DNA from: Comamonas koreensis
Lineage (GTDB): Bacteria; Pseudomonadota; Gammaproteobacteria; Burkholderiales; Burkholderiaceae_C
Reading direction: 5' to 3'
DNA: 59,508 nucleotides
Assembly (NCBI RefSeq): GCF_021026195.1
Contig: NZ_JAJNCT010000006.1
Location: forward strand, 1 to 59,508
The translations under genes were made by a program, and so were the position numbers. Below are positions 35,266-45,224 of the stretch, piece after piece. The notes beneath the pieces are model-generated. The model was not told the DNA's origin and ran no database searches. It saw only the letters and a list, made by a program, of their open reading frames with translations. Within the stretch, counting starts at the first letter, position 1. Every line of letters starts with the position of its first letter.

Positions 35266-36223
35266 TGCACGGGTGCTGCGCAGCGCGCGCGATTGGCTGG
35301 CGAGCGGACACCGGGTGATGCTCGTCACCGTCGTCAAAACCTGGGGCTCATCGCCCAGGCCCGTCGGCTCGATGATGGCGCTACGCGAAGATGGCCCCTG
35401 CGTCGGTTCGGTGTCGGGTGGCTGCATTGAGGATGATCTGGTGCACCGCTACACCAGCGCCTATGGCGCCAGCAGCATCTTGCAGTCCACGCCGGAGCTG
35501 CTGCGCTATGGCATCACCGCAGACGAGGCCCACCGCTTTGGCCTGCCCTGTGGCGGCACCTTGGAGCTGCTGCTGGAGTTTGCGCCTGCGCTGGACGTGA
35601 TGATCGAGCTGGTGCAGCGCCTGGAGGCGGGGCAACTGGTGCAGCGCAAGGTCGATTGCAACACTGGCGCGGTCAGCCTGACAGATGCCTCAGCGCCGGA
35701 GGCCGTGCAATTTGATGGCACGAGCCTTTCGATCACCCTGGGGCCGCAGTACCGCATGCTGCTGATCGGCGCGGGTGCGCTGGCCGAGTATGTGGCCATG
35801 ATGGCCCTGTTCAACCATTTCGAGGTAACGGTCTGCGATCCGCGCATTGAGCACCGCGAAACCTGGTCGGTGGCAGGCGCCAAGCTCAGCACCGAGATGC
35901 CGGACGATGCCGTGCGCAGTATGCAGCCGGACACGCGCACATGCATCCTGGCGCTGAGCCATGACCCTAAGTTGGATGACCTGGCGCTGCTGGAAGCACT
36001 GCACAGCCCTGCTTTCTATGTCGGCGCCATCGGATCGCGGCGCAACGCCGACAGCCGCAAGCAGCGCTTTATAGAGCACTTTGACGAGACAGAGCAGTCA
36101 TTGCAGAAATTGCATTCACCAGTGGGCCTGCATATTGGCAGCAAGACCCCGGCGGAGATCGCAGTGAGCGCCATGGCCGAGGTGCTGGCGGTGAAGAACG
36201 GCATCTTGCAACACCGCTCCTAG
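35252..36223 (+). CDS. XdhC/PaoD-type molybdenum-cofactor insertion chaperone
   Basis: A 323-residue XdhC/CoxF-family chaperone that binds and sulphurates molybdenum cofactor and inserts it into the large subunit of the oxidoreductase. Motifs: VVKTWGSSPRPVGSMMALRE, VGSVSGGCIEDDLV (conserved Cys) and the C-terminal Rossmann part MLLIGAGALAEYVAMM with YVGAIGSRRN and GLHIGSKTPAEIAVS. The start is TTG 35252, inside the mocA end: AGGAGG lies 7 bases before it and homology begins at once (ENVDARVLRSA). Its client is probably the enzyme encoded convergently at 36282-40287. Confidence 0.88.
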   Translation: MENVDARVLRSARDWLASGHRVMLVTVVKTWGSSPRPVGSMMALREDGPCVGSVSGGCIEDDLVHRYTSAYGASSILQSTPELLRYGITADEAHRFGLPCGGTLELLLEFAPALDVMIELVQRLEAGQLVQRKVDCNTGAVSLTDASAPEAVQFDGTSLSITLGPQYRMLLIGAGALAEYVAMMALFNHFEVTVCDPRIEHRETWSVAGAKLSTEMPDDAVRSMQPDTRTCILALSHDPKLDDLALLEALHSPAFYVGAIGSRRNADSRKQRFIEHFDETEQSLQKLHSPVGLHIGSKTPAEIAVSAMAEVLAVKNGILQHRS

Positions 36224-36281
36224 GGACACCCAACGCGGTCGCAGCGGGCCGGTGCGCGGCCCGCTGCTCTTCGCGCTGGGT

Positions 36282-38468
36282 TTACAGCAGTTTTTCCGGG
36301 GTGATCGGAAGACTGCGGATGCGCTTGCCCGTCGCGTGGTACACGGCATTGGCGATGGCCGCCGGGATGCCGACCATGCCGAGTTCGCCCATGCCCTTGA
36401 CGCCGAGCGGGTTGACGATGGTGTCGTCCTCTTCGACAAACACCGTCTCGATGGCATGGATGTCCGCGTTCACCGGCACATGGTAGTGCTGCAAATTAGC
36501 GGTCATCATGCGCCCCGTGCGGTGGTCCACCTCGGTCGCCTCTTCCAGCGCCATGCCAATGCCCCAGACCACACCGCCGATCTCCTGGCTGTGCGAAGCG
36601 AGGGGGTTGAGGATCTTGCCGCAGGCAGTGATCTCAATCACCCGGGTGACCTTGACGGTTCCCAGATCAGGGTCCACCTTCACCTCGACAAACTGCGCGC
36701 CATGGGCGAGCGATGCGTACTTGTCACGCTCGGGCGACGGGGTTGATTTGTAGACCTCAGTGATCTCGTCCGTGCCCGTGCTGCGCATGAGCTCGGCAAT
36801 ATCCACCCCGCGCGACGTATCGCCCTTGAGCCGCAAGCGGCCGTCGAGCATCTCCACATCATCAGCGCTGGCGCCTTGCAATGGCGATGCGGCATCGCGC
36901 TTGGCCAGATCGAGCAGCTTGGCGGTGATGGTCAGCGCCGCGCCGCGCACGGCCGAGCCGACGCTGGAGGTCGTCCAGGAGCCGCCTTGCGCCGGCGCCT
37001 GGGGTTGGCGCGTATCACCGAGCTCAAAGGTCACCTGGTCCATCCGCAAGCCCAGGAACTCCGCTGCAATCATGCTCATCACGGTATAGGTGCCCGGGCC
37101 GATATCGCTGGTGGCGCTGGAGACCATCGCCGTCCCATCCTGCCGGAAAGTGATCTTCGCGCTCGCCGGCATCTGCATGGCACCCCAGACGCTCGATGCC
37201 ATGCCCCAGCCGACCAGCAGCTTGCCGTCACGCATCGAGCGTGGCTCGGGCTTGCGGTTTTTCCAGCCAAACTTCTCGGCGCCCAGGCGGTAGCACTCAC
37301 GCAGCGCCTTGCTGGAGAACGGCTTGCCGCTGACCGGATCGACCTCGGCATAGTTGACCAGGCGCAGCTCCATCGGATCCATTTTCAGCGCGTAGGCCAG
37401 CTCGTCCATCGCGCTCTCCAGCGCGAACATGCCGCTCACGGCGCCGGGCGCACGCATCCAGGTAGGAGTGGCCAGGTCGGTGGCAGCCACCTTCAGCGGC
37501 ATATCCAGGTTCTCGCAGGCGTAGACCTGCTTGAGGAATCCGGTCGTGTTGTCCGAGAAGGTTTCGAACGACGAGGTGTTGTGGAAGGCCTCCTGAATCA
37601 TGGCCTGCAGCTTGCCGTTGGCGTCCGCTCCCAGCCTGACCTTCTGAATCGTTTGCGGCCGGTAGCCATGGCCGGTGAACATTTGCGTGCGCGTCAGCAC
37701 CAGCTTGACCGGCCGCTTCAGCTCGCGGGCCGCCATCGCTGTCAGTGAAGGGTAGTAGTTGGGTTTGAGCGATGAGCCAAAGGCGCCGCCCACAAAGGGT
37801 GACACCACGCGGATGTCTTCTGCCGGCACGCCCAGCCCTTCGGCCAGGTGCTTTTGCACGCCATACACGTTCTGGGTCTTGTCAAAGACGGTGAGCTTGT
37901 CAGCTTCCCAAAACGCAATCGCGGCATGCGGCTCGATGGGGTTGTGGTGGTTGATGGGGATGTGGTATTCGGCGTCCACCTTGACTGCCGCTGCTTGCAG
38001 TGCTTTGGCAGGGTCACCGCGTGGGGGCGTATTGTCAGATGAGGGCTTGGCCTGGTCCAGCACCGTCTCCAACGCGGTGGTATGGGGCTCGCTCTGGTAG
38101 CTGGCCTTGACCAGACGCGCCGCATAGCGCGCCTGCTCGTAGCTCTCGGCCACCACCAGCGCTATTGGCTGGCCGTTGAAAAACACCCGGTCCGATTGCA
38201 GCGGCCAGGCCCATTGCGGGGCAGCATCGGCAGCGGGCTTTTTGCCCAAGCGGCCCGCATTGAGGTGGGTGAACACGCGCACCACGCCTGCGGCCTGCTC
38301 GGCTTCCCGGGTGTCAATGGCGGTGATGCGCCCCTTGGCCACCGTGCTGAGCACGACAAAGCCATAGGCGACATGCGGCACCTGGAATTCGGCCGTGTAC
38401 TTGGCCTTGCCGGTGACTTTGGCGACCCCGTCCACGCGGGTGGTCTCTTTACCTAGATAACGTGCCAT
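36282..38468 (-). CDS. paoC: Aldehyde oxidoreductase, molybdenum-binding large subunit (PaoC-like)
   Basis: A 728-residue molybdopterin-binding catalytic subunit of the xanthine dehydrogenase family, matching PaoC in length. It starts RVDGVAKVTGKAKYTAE and carries the Mo-site motif GVKGMGELGM, whose Glu695 corresponds to the catalytic base (Glu692 in E. coli PaoC). It oxidises aldehydes to carboxylic acids using water, passing electrons to the FAD and iron-sulphur subunits encoded just upstream. It is the last gene of the leftward paoA-paoB-paoC operon. The convergent chaperone gene ends 58 bases away. Confidence 0.92.
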   Translation of the reverse strand: MARYLGKETTRVDGVAKVTGKAKYTAEFQVPHVAYGFVVLSTVAKGRITAIDTREAEQAAGVVRVFTHLNAGRLGKKPAADAAPQWAWPLQSDRVFFNGQPIALVVAESYEQARYAARLVKASYQSEPHTTALETVLDQAKPSSDNTPPRGDPAKALQAAAVKVDAEYHIPINHHNPIEPHAAIAFWEADKLTVFDKTQNVYGVQKHLAEGLGVPAEDIRVVSPFVGGAFGSSLKPNYYPSLTAMAARELKRPVKLVLTRTQMFTGHGYRPQTIQKVRLGADANGKLQAMIQEAFHNTSSFETFSDNTTGFLKQVYACENLDMPLKVAATDLATPTWMRAPGAVSGMFALESAMDELAYALKMDPMELRLVNYAEVDPVSGKPFSSKALRECYRLGAEKFGWKNRKPEPRSMRDGKLLVGWGMASSVWGAMQMPASAKITFRQDGTAMVSSATSDIGPGTYTVMSMIAAEFLGLRMDQVTFELGDTRQPQAPAQGGSWTTSSVGSAVRGAALTITAKLLDLAKRDAASPLQGASADDVEMLDGRLRLKGDTSRGVDIAELMRSTGTDEITEVYKSTPSPERDKYASLAHGAQFVEVKVDPDLGTVKVTRVIEITACGKILNPLASHSQEIGGVVWGIGMALEEATEVDHRTGRMMTANLQHYHVPVNADIHAIETVFVEEDDTIVNPLGVKGMGELGMVGIPAAIANAVYHATGKRIRSLPITPEKLL

Positions 38469-38486
38469 GGTGATTCTCCTTCGCCC

Positions 38487-39465
38487 TCAAACCAATTGGG
38501 CAGCACGCATCAGCGCACGCGCCACGGAACGTTGGCCCAGCTCCACCTTGTAGCCGTTGTGGGCCAAGGGCCTGGCACCACTCAGCGCCGCCTGGGAAGC
38601 CTTGGCAAAGGTCGCTTCGGTGGGACGCTGGCCCACCAGGGCCGCCTCGGCCTCTGCACTGCGCCAGGGCTTGTGGGCAACACTGCCCAGCACCACGCGC
38701 GCCTGGCGGATGGTGCCACCTTCCAGTTGCAGGGCTGCAGCCACCGCCACCATTGCAAAGGCATAGGAGCTGCGATCCCGCACCTTAAGGTAGTGCGAAT
38801 GCTTGGCAAACGCAGCGGCCGATACCGGCAACTCGATGGCCAGGATCAGATCGCCATGCTCCAGGTTGTGGTCCCGCTGCGGTGTATCGCCCGGCAGGCG
38901 GTGGAAGTCGGCAATCGGGATCAGGCGCTCGCTCCCGTCTGTCGCCCGCACACTCACGCTGGCATCCAGCGCATACAGCGCATTGGCCATATCGCCCGGG
39001 TAGGTGGCAACGCAGGCCTCACTCCACCCGAACACGGCATGGATCTTGTTCAGCCCTTCGCGCGCGCCGCATCCGCTGCCGGGCTCGCGCTTGTTGCAGG
39101 GTGTGGCCGTGTCGTAAAAGTAATTGCAGCGCGTGCGCTGCAGCAGATTGCCGCCATTGGTCGCCATATTGCGCAATTGCCCCGAGGCGCCAGCCACGAT
39201 GGCCTGGGTCAGCAGCGGGTAGTTCTCGCGCACCAGCGTATGGTTGGCCGTCTCGGTATTGGTGGCCAGCGCGCCCAGCGACAAGCCCGCGCGGCTGCGC
39301 TGGATCTGGCGCAACGGCAGTTGACGGATGTCGACCAGGCGCGTGGGCCGCTCCACATCTTCCTTCATCAGATCAACCAGGTTGGAACCGCCAGCGAGAA
39401 ACTTGGCGCCCGGCACACCGACCATGGCGGACGAGACGGCGGCGGCATCGGCCACCCGCAGGTAT

Positions 39466-39479
<14 letters not shown>
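38487..39479 (-). CDS. paoB: Aldehyde oxidoreductase, FAD-binding subunit (PaoB-like)
   Basis: A 330-residue FAD subunit of the CO-dehydrogenase-medium-chain type, with AKFLAGGSNLVDLMKE and TNGGNLLQRTRC for FAD binding. A cysteine-bearing insertion (Cys118, Cys128, Cys137, Cys156) corresponds to the extra [4Fe-4S] cluster known in E. coli PaoB. ATG 39479 overlaps the end of the paoA-like gene by 14 bases, so translation is probably coupled. The longer upstream frame is not coding. Confidence 0.92.
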
Positions 39480-40287
<808 letters not shown>

Positions 40288-40619
40288 CGTGGGTTCCTTG
40301 ATGGCGCGCCGGGGGAAGGCGCATGCGGGGGGATAGGGCTGACCAGACGGCTGCGTTCTCAGCGACGCATGCAGGCTTGGCGTTCAGGAGGCAATCGATG
40401 TCCAGAGGTGGTAGCTGCGGTCTCCCATGTCAAAACAGCCCCCCTTAGGCTTGGGCCGTGTGGCTTGCGAGCCAGGGTGCAACAGCAGCGCACACCAGCC
40501 CATCCTAGTGACTCATGCGGACGAAGCGGGTCGGACGGGAGCGCTGTTTGTGCGGCAGCGTGGTCGTACACCTCCAAACTTGGCAAAGGCCTATCTTGGG
40601 ATGCCAAGGCTTCTTTGAC
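40288..40619. other. Intergenic region between the pao operon and its LysR gene
   Basis: About 330 bases with no convincing gene; the short frames on both strands are shadows. With the LysR boxes at 40620-40661 it forms the shared control region of the divergent paoABC operon and LysR gene. Confidence 0.4.
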
Positions 40620-40661
40620 TAGCTAATAAATCCTTCTAGACCTTATTAGCTTTGCTAATCA
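40620..40661. promoter_or_regulatory. Paired LysR-type boxes
   Basis: Plus-strand TTATTAGCTTTGCTAATCA at 40643-40661 contains the perfect palindrome ATTAGC-TTT-GCTAAT. An inverted partial copy, TAGCTAATAA, lies at 40620-40629. The same box recurs at 34460-34478 upstream of the maturation genes. It lies between the divergent paoABC operon and the LysR gene at 40685, so autoregulation and operon control are both plausible. Confidence 0.6.
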
Positions 40662-40684
40662 ATAGCCTGTGCCAAACTTTCGCG

Positions 40685-41617
40685 ATGGTTAAACGCAACC
40701 TCAACGATCTGCTGTACTTTGTCACCGTCGCCCGTGAGGGGAGCTTTACACGTGCGGCCTCGGTGCTCGGCGTGACCCAATCCGCCCTCAGCCAGGCCGT
40801 CAGCGCTCTGGAGGCGAGGCTGCACATTCGGCTGCTTACCCGCACCACGCGCAGCGTGTCACCCACGGCCGCAGGCGAGCGGCTGCTGAGCGCCATCGGG
40901 CATCGTTTTGACGAAATCGATGCGGAGCTGCACCAGCTGACGGAGATGCGGGACAAGCCCAGCGGCATGGTGCGCATCACCTGTGGCGAGCATGTGGCGC
41001 GCGCCCTATTGGTGCCAAAGCTGGCGCCCCTGCTGTTGGACTACCCGGACATCAAGGTCGAGTTCGACGTCAACTACGCTTTGCGGGACATCGTGGCGGA
41101 CCGTTTCGATGCTGGGGTGCGTTTTGGCGACACCATCGACAAAGACATGATCGCCGTCCCCATCGGACCGAAGTTGCGCATGGCCGCCGCCGCATCGCCG
41201 GCCTACTTCAAACGCCATCCGCTGCCCAAGACACCCAGCGACTTGGTGCAGCACAACTGCATCAACATGCGTATGCAGACCGCCGGAGGCTTATGGACCT
41301 GGGACTTTGAGCGCCGGGGCAAGCAGCTGAGCGTTCGGGTGGACGGGCAGGTCATCTTCAATACCTCTCCCAGCATCGTCGATGCAGCACTGGCCGGCAT
41401 GGGCATTGCGCATTTGCCCGAAGACGAGTTTGCCCCGTACTTGGAGCAAGGCCGCTTGATACGGGTACTGGACGACTGGTGCCCGCCCTTCCCGGGCTAT
41501 TACCTGTACTACCCCAGCCGCAGGCAGCCGTCCCTGGCCTTCTCGTTGGTGCTCAATGCGCTGCGGGTGACGCCGCTGCCGCTGGCCATCCACCAGCGTT
41601 TGGCAGAAGCAGGCTGA
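40685..41617 (+). CDS. LysR-family transcriptional regulator of the aldehyde oxidoreductase locus
   Basis: A 310-residue LysR protein of the CrgA/AaeR-like subgroup (LNDLLYFVTVAREGSFTRAA, then QSALSQAVSALEARLHIRLLTR). ATG 40685 begins at the domain; an upstream TTG at 40652 falls inside the operator palindrome and is unlikely. It is divergent from paoABC. The palindromic boxes just upstream and 6 kb away ahead of mocA-xdhC suggest it coordinates enzyme and cofactor-maturation genes. Confidence 0.9.
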   Translation: MVKRNLNDLLYFVTVAREGSFTRAASVLGVTQSALSQAVSALEARLHIRLLTRTTRSVSPTAAGERLLSAIGHRFDEIDAELHQLTEMRDKPSGMVRITCGEHVARALLVPKLAPLLLDYPDIKVEFDVNYALRDIVADRFDAGVRFGDTIDKDMIAVPIGPKLRMAAAASPAYFKRHPLPKTPSDLVQHNCINMRMQTAGGLWTWDFERRGKQLSVRVDGQVIFNTSPSIVDAALAGMGIAHLPEDEFAPYLEQGRLIRVLDDWCPPFPGYYLYYPSRRQPSLAFSLVLNALRVTPLPLAIHQRLAEAG

Positions 41618-41625
41618 TCGTCGGC

Positions 41626-42231
41626 CTAGGTCTGGCCCCGCTGCGCCAGCAACACCACCATATCCCGCAACTCATCCTGTGCTTGGCTGGGGGTGATGTC
41701 CCCCACCATGGCCGCTTGCGACAGCGCATCGGCCGCGCCGAGCATGGCCCAGAGGCTGGCTTTGGGCAGGCTTGGCGTAGCCACCCAGGGCGCCAGTGCT
41801 GCCTGGCATTTATCCAGAAACCCCAGCTGGCACTGGCGCTTGAGCAGGGCCAGCTCGGGCGAGCCTTGCAGCGCTGCCAGCACACCGGGGATCTCGCGGC
41901 CCTCGGCCAAGCAGCAGCCGATATAGCTGCTGGCGATCACTTCGGCCCGCTGTTGCAGCGTTGGGCCACTGGCCGCGATGGCGGCGTCGATGATCTTGTT
42001 TTGGCGCGCATCGAAATCGCGGTACAGGGCCGCCAGCAAGCCCTGGCGCCTGCCGAAATGGTCATAGACCGTTGGCTTGGTGATGCCCGCCGCCTCGGCC
42101 AGGCGCCCCAGGCTGAGCGCGTCGGTGCCTTCGCTGGCAACCAGCTGCCAGGCCACATCGAGCAGCTGCGCCAGGCGCTGCTCCTTGGTAAAGCGCTTGC
42201 GGGGGCCTGTCGTGGCGGTGGTTTCAGTCAT
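41626..42231 (-). CDS. TetR/AcrR family transcriptional regulator
   Basis: A 201-residue TetR regulator (LLDVAWQLVASEGTDALSLGRLA, then ITKPTVYDHFGRRQGLLAALY). Its ATG overlaps the stop of the quinone-reductase gene (ATGA), so both are one operon and the regulator probably represses itself and the reductase. A palindromic operator candidate lies at 42940-42961. The stop is only 8 bases from that of the convergent LysR gene. Confidence 0.9.
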   Translation of the reverse strand: MTETTATTGPRKRFTKEQRLAQLLDVAWQLVASEGTDALSLGRLAEAAGITKPTVYDHFGRRQGLLAALYRDFDARQNKIIDAAIAASGPTLQQRAEVIASSYIGCCLAEGREIPGVLAALQGSPELALLKRQCQLGFLDKCQAALAPWVATPSLPKASLWAMLGAADALSQAAMVGDITPSQAQDELRDMVVLLAQRGQT

Positions 42232-42824
42232 GGCGTGGTGGTGGTCTCGGCCGCGAAAAGCGCCGCACCGATGCGGCGCGCCTCGTCAAAATGCGATTGC
42301 GCAAAGCCCTCGTCAGACTGGCTCAGCAAGTGGGCGCTGGCCACCCGTGCGCCACAGTAGTCAAATATGCCGTGCTCGATTTGCGTCTTCATCGCGGTAT
42401 CGTAGCCGCGTTTGGCATAGGTCTTTCTGCTGGCGGCCCCCAGCGCCACCAGATGCACCGGCAGGCGCTGCAAAATGCCGCGCTCCTCATGGTCATAGGC
42501 CCAGCCGTTGGTAAAGACCCGGTCGATCCAGCCCTTGAGCAGCCCCGGGAAGGACCACCAGTACACCGGATAGACGAGCACCAGCGCATCGGCCCGGTCC
42601 ATGCGCGCCTGCTCGGCGGCGATCTCGGCCGGCAAAGGACCCTGGTTGCGAAAGTAGGCCAGGTCGGCCACCGTCTGCCGGGGGTCAAAGCCTTCGGCTG
42701 CCAGATCGGCCATCTCAAAGCTGTTCTGCGGATCAGCGGCGCTGATGCCCCGGGCCAGCTCGGCCGCCACGGCATGGGTCAGGGAGGACAGTTCGGGATG
42801 GGCGACGACGATCAATGCATGCAT
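42228..42824 (-). CDS. NAD(P)H-dependent flavodoxin-fold quinone reductase
   Basis: A 198-residue flavodoxin-like fold protein of the KefF/MdaB/NQO1 group, which reduces quinones or electrophiles by two electrons using FMN or FAD. Motifs: ALIVVAHPELSSLTHAVA at the start, LVYPVYWWSFPGLLKGWIDRVF in the middle and VHLVALGAASRKTY. ATG 42824 follows CAGGAGTTTCC. It is co-transcribed with a TetR regulator and is probably induced by electrophile stress. Confidence 0.9.
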   Translation of the reverse strand: MHALIVVAHPELSSLTHAVAAELARGISAADPQNSFEMADLAAEGFDPRQTVADLAYFRNQGPLPAEIAAEQARMDRADALVLVYPVYWWSFPGLLKGWIDRVFTNGWAYDHEERGILQRLPVHLVALGAASRKTYAKRGYDTAMKTQIEHGIFDYCGARVASAHLLSQSDEGFAQSHFDEARRIGAALFAAETTTTP

Positions 42825-42939
42825 GGAAACTCCTGGGGTGGGTAGTTGGGGAGGTCTTATCCAGACCAGAGGCAGCCTCGACCGGAACGCGTACACCGGG
42901 ATATGCAGGAGCGTTTTTGGACCAGGCCAATAACATACC

Positions 42940-42961
42940 AAGAGTAGGATACTTTTAGTAT
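42940..42961. promoter_or_regulatory. Palindromic operator candidate for the TetR/quinone-reductase operon
   Basis: Two overlapping inverted repeats: AAGAGTA-GGA-TACTTTT (42940-42956) and the perfect ATACT-TTT-AGTAT (42949-42961). They lie about 120 bases upstream of the reductase start in AT-rich DNA suited to a promoter. The assignment to the TetR protein at 41626 is by position only. Confidence 0.4.
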
Positions 42962-43140
42962 TTAATATTTCTGCAGTGATGAAAGCCCTACGGCGTTCAC
43001 TGGAAAGTCTGGTCGCAAGCCCGAGGGCAGCCCATCTGCTTCAACGCTTGCCCCATTTAAAAAAGGCCGAAAACCCGAGCTTGCAGCCTTTGCTTTCGGG
43101 CGCCAGCCAAGCCAGGCCACCCGAATGTGTCCGCCCGTGC

Positions 43141-43233
43141 TCAGGCCACCGAGCGCGCCGCATCGCGGCGGATCGATAGCACGCCCACCAGGCCAATGAT
43201 GGCCGCTGCAATCACGACCACCTGAGCCAACAC
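43141..43233 (-). pseudogene. 3' remnant of an MFS transporter gene
   Basis: On the minus strand one frame reads QVVLAQVVVIAAAIIGLVGV then LSIRRDAARSVA and a TGA. This looks like the last transmembrane helix and basic tail of a major-facilitator permease. The frame loses any resemblance further upstream (toward 43300), so only the gene's end remains. Base use is core-like. The other parts of 42962-43347 show nothing recognisable. Evidence is compositional and positional only. Confidence 0.4.
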
Positions 43234-43347
43234 CACTTGAAGCGGGGCGTGCCGGCGAAGTTTGGTGGCAGCGCACAGCCCCCTCGTCCTACAGACGGCC
43301 GGACGGCGATTGGCGAAGATGGCGACCCATAATTACCGGGGAACCGC

Positions 43348-44919
43348 ATGGATACCATCAACAACAATACAGCGGCTGATCCGACGCCTCCTTCGCCGCC
43401 TCTGATCCCCACCCAAAGCGGCACTTTGGAGCTGCACGACATCACCATCGTCGACAAGGTCAAGCTCAAAAAGGCGATTTCTGCCGCCGCGCTGGGCAAT
43501 GCCATGGAGTGGTTCGACTTTGGCGTCTATGGCTTTGTCGCCTTTGCGCTGGGCAAGGTCTTTTTCCCCGATGCATCGCCCAGTGTGCAGATGATTGCCG
43601 CGCTGGGCACTTTCTCGATTCCCTTCCTGGTGCGGCCGCTGGGCGGCCTGTTCTTTGGCGTGATGGGTGACAAGTTCGGGCGCCAGAAGGTGCTGTCGAT
43701 CACCATCATCATCATGGCTGCCAGTACCTTCTGCATCGGGCTGATACCGTCCTACGCCAGCATTGGCATATGGGCGCCCATCCTATTGTTGCTGTGCAAG
43801 CTGGCGCAGGGCTTCTCGGTCGGCGGGGAATACACCGGCGCGGCCATCTTTGTGGCCGAGTTTGCGCCGGACCGCAAGCGCGGCTTTCTTGGCAGCTTTC
43901 TGGACTTCGGCTCCATCGTGGGTTTTGTCACCGGCGCGGGCGTCGTGGTCTTGCTGCAAAGCCTGCTGAGCGAGGCGAGCTTTCTGGACTGGGGCTGGCG
44001 TGTTCCCTTCTTCATGGCCGCGCCCTTGGGCCTGGTAGGCCTGTACCTGCGCCATGCGGCAGAAGAAACGCCTGCGTTTCAGCAGCAGCTGGACCAGATG
44101 GAAAAGGACGACCAGGAGGATGTGGAGAACCGCCCGCGCATCTCCTTCAAGGAAATCGCGACGCGCTACTGGCGCCCCCTGCTGGTATCGGTGGGCCTGG
44201 TGCTGACCACCAATATCACCTACTACATGTTGCTGACCTACATGCCCAGCTACCTGTCGCACAACCTGCACTACTCCGAAGACCATGGCGTGCTGATCAT
44301 CATTGCCGTGATGATCGGCATGCTCTTTGTGCAGCCGGTGATTGGCCTGGCCAGCGACCGCTTTGGCCGCAAACCCTTTGTCATCTTTGGCTCTATCGGC
44401 CTGTTGGTGCTGTCCATCCCGGCGTTCAAACTGATCATCAACGGCCAGATCGCGCTGATCTTTGTCGGCCTGTTCATGCTGGCGATTGTGCTGAACTGCT
44501 TTACCGGTGTGATGGCCTCCACCTTGCCCGCCATGTTCCCGACCCGCATCCGCTACAGCGCGCTGGCCGCATCATTCAATATCGCCATCATCGTCGCCGG
44601 CCTCACGCCCACCATCACCGCCGCGTTGGTTGATTCGACCGGCAGCCTGTACCTGCCCGCGTACTACCTGATGTTTGTCGCAGTCGTCGGCATCATCACC
44701 GGCATCTTCATGAAGGAAACCGCCAACCGCCCCCTGCGCGGCGCCACCCCAGCGGCCTCCAGCAAGCAGGAGGCCAAGGAGCTGCTGATCCAGACGCTGG
44801 ACCACATCGAGCAAAGCGTGGAAGACATCGATGGCGAGATTGCCAAGCTGCAAGAGCAGATTGCAGCGCTGGAGCTGCGCAAGCAGAAGTACGTTGATTT
44901 GCATCCGCGGCTGGATTGA
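43348..44919 (+). CDS. proP: ProP-type osmoprotectant:H+ symporter (MHS family)
   Basis: A 523-residue MFS permease that imports proline, glycine betaine or similar solutes with protons. Signatures: ALGNAMEWFDFGVYGFVAFA, RPLGGLFFGVMGDKFGRQKV, FSVGGEYTGAAIFVAEF and LASDRFGRKPFV. Beyond the 12 membrane segments there is a C-terminal cytoplasmic tail that should form a coiled coil (LLIQTLDHIEQSVEDIDGEI and AKLQEQIAALELRKQKY), as in osmosensing E. coli ProP. An N-terminal Pro-rich extension of about 35 residues is present. It stands alone. Confidence 0.9.
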   Translation: MDTINNNTAADPTPPSPPLIPTQSGTLELHDITIVDKVKLKKAISAAALGNAMEWFDFGVYGFVAFALGKVFFPDASPSVQMIAALGTFSIPFLVRPLGGLFFGVMGDKFGRQKVLSITIIIMAASTFCIGLIPSYASIGIWAPILLLLCKLAQGFSVGGEYTGAAIFVAEFAPDRKRGFLGSFLDFGSIVGFVTGAGVVVLLQSLLSEASFLDWGWRVPFFMAAPLGLVGLYLRHAAEETPAFQQQLDQMEKDDQEDVENRPRISFKEIATRYWRPLLVSVGLVLTTNITYYMLLTYMPSYLSHNLHYSEDHGVLIIIAVMIGMLFVQPVIGLASDRFGRKPFVIFGSIGLLVLSIPAFKLIINGQIALIFVGLFMLAIVLNCFTGVMASTLPAMFPTRIRYSALAASFNIAIIVAGLTPTITAALVDSTGSLYLPAYYLMFVAVVGIITGIFMKETANRPLRGATPAASSKQEAKELLIQTLDHIEQSVEDIDGEIAKLQEQIAALELRKQKYVDLHPRLD

Positions 44920-45224
44920 GGTGCAGACCTAGGTCCAAAGGCTTGGCGGCGCCGACGCATTCTCCAATCCTGTGCCGCCTGGATATGACATACACATACG
45001 CCCGTACTTCAACCCTTTTTAAGCGATTAAAAATATTAATTTATCTTTTGAAAATATCTAATTGAAAGATATTCTCAATGAGATTTTACTAAGCAACTCC
45101 TGACGCAGACAAATAAAAGATTGGCCAGAATAGACTTTTAGAAGCAAGCTGATTATGGTACGCTGAACACACAACACTATGTCGGCATCTTCCGATGGCG
45201 AATACTGAGGTTTAAACACGATCT
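44920..45224. other. AT-rich intergenic stretch before the first IPTL-CTERM gene
   Basis: The first 80 bases are GC-rich; composition then drops sharply from about 44990 (runs such as TTAAAAATATTAATTTATC). This marks the left border of an AT-richer accessory segment. No gene or strong hairpin was noticed; it probably contains the promoter of the gene at 45225. Confidence 0.45.
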
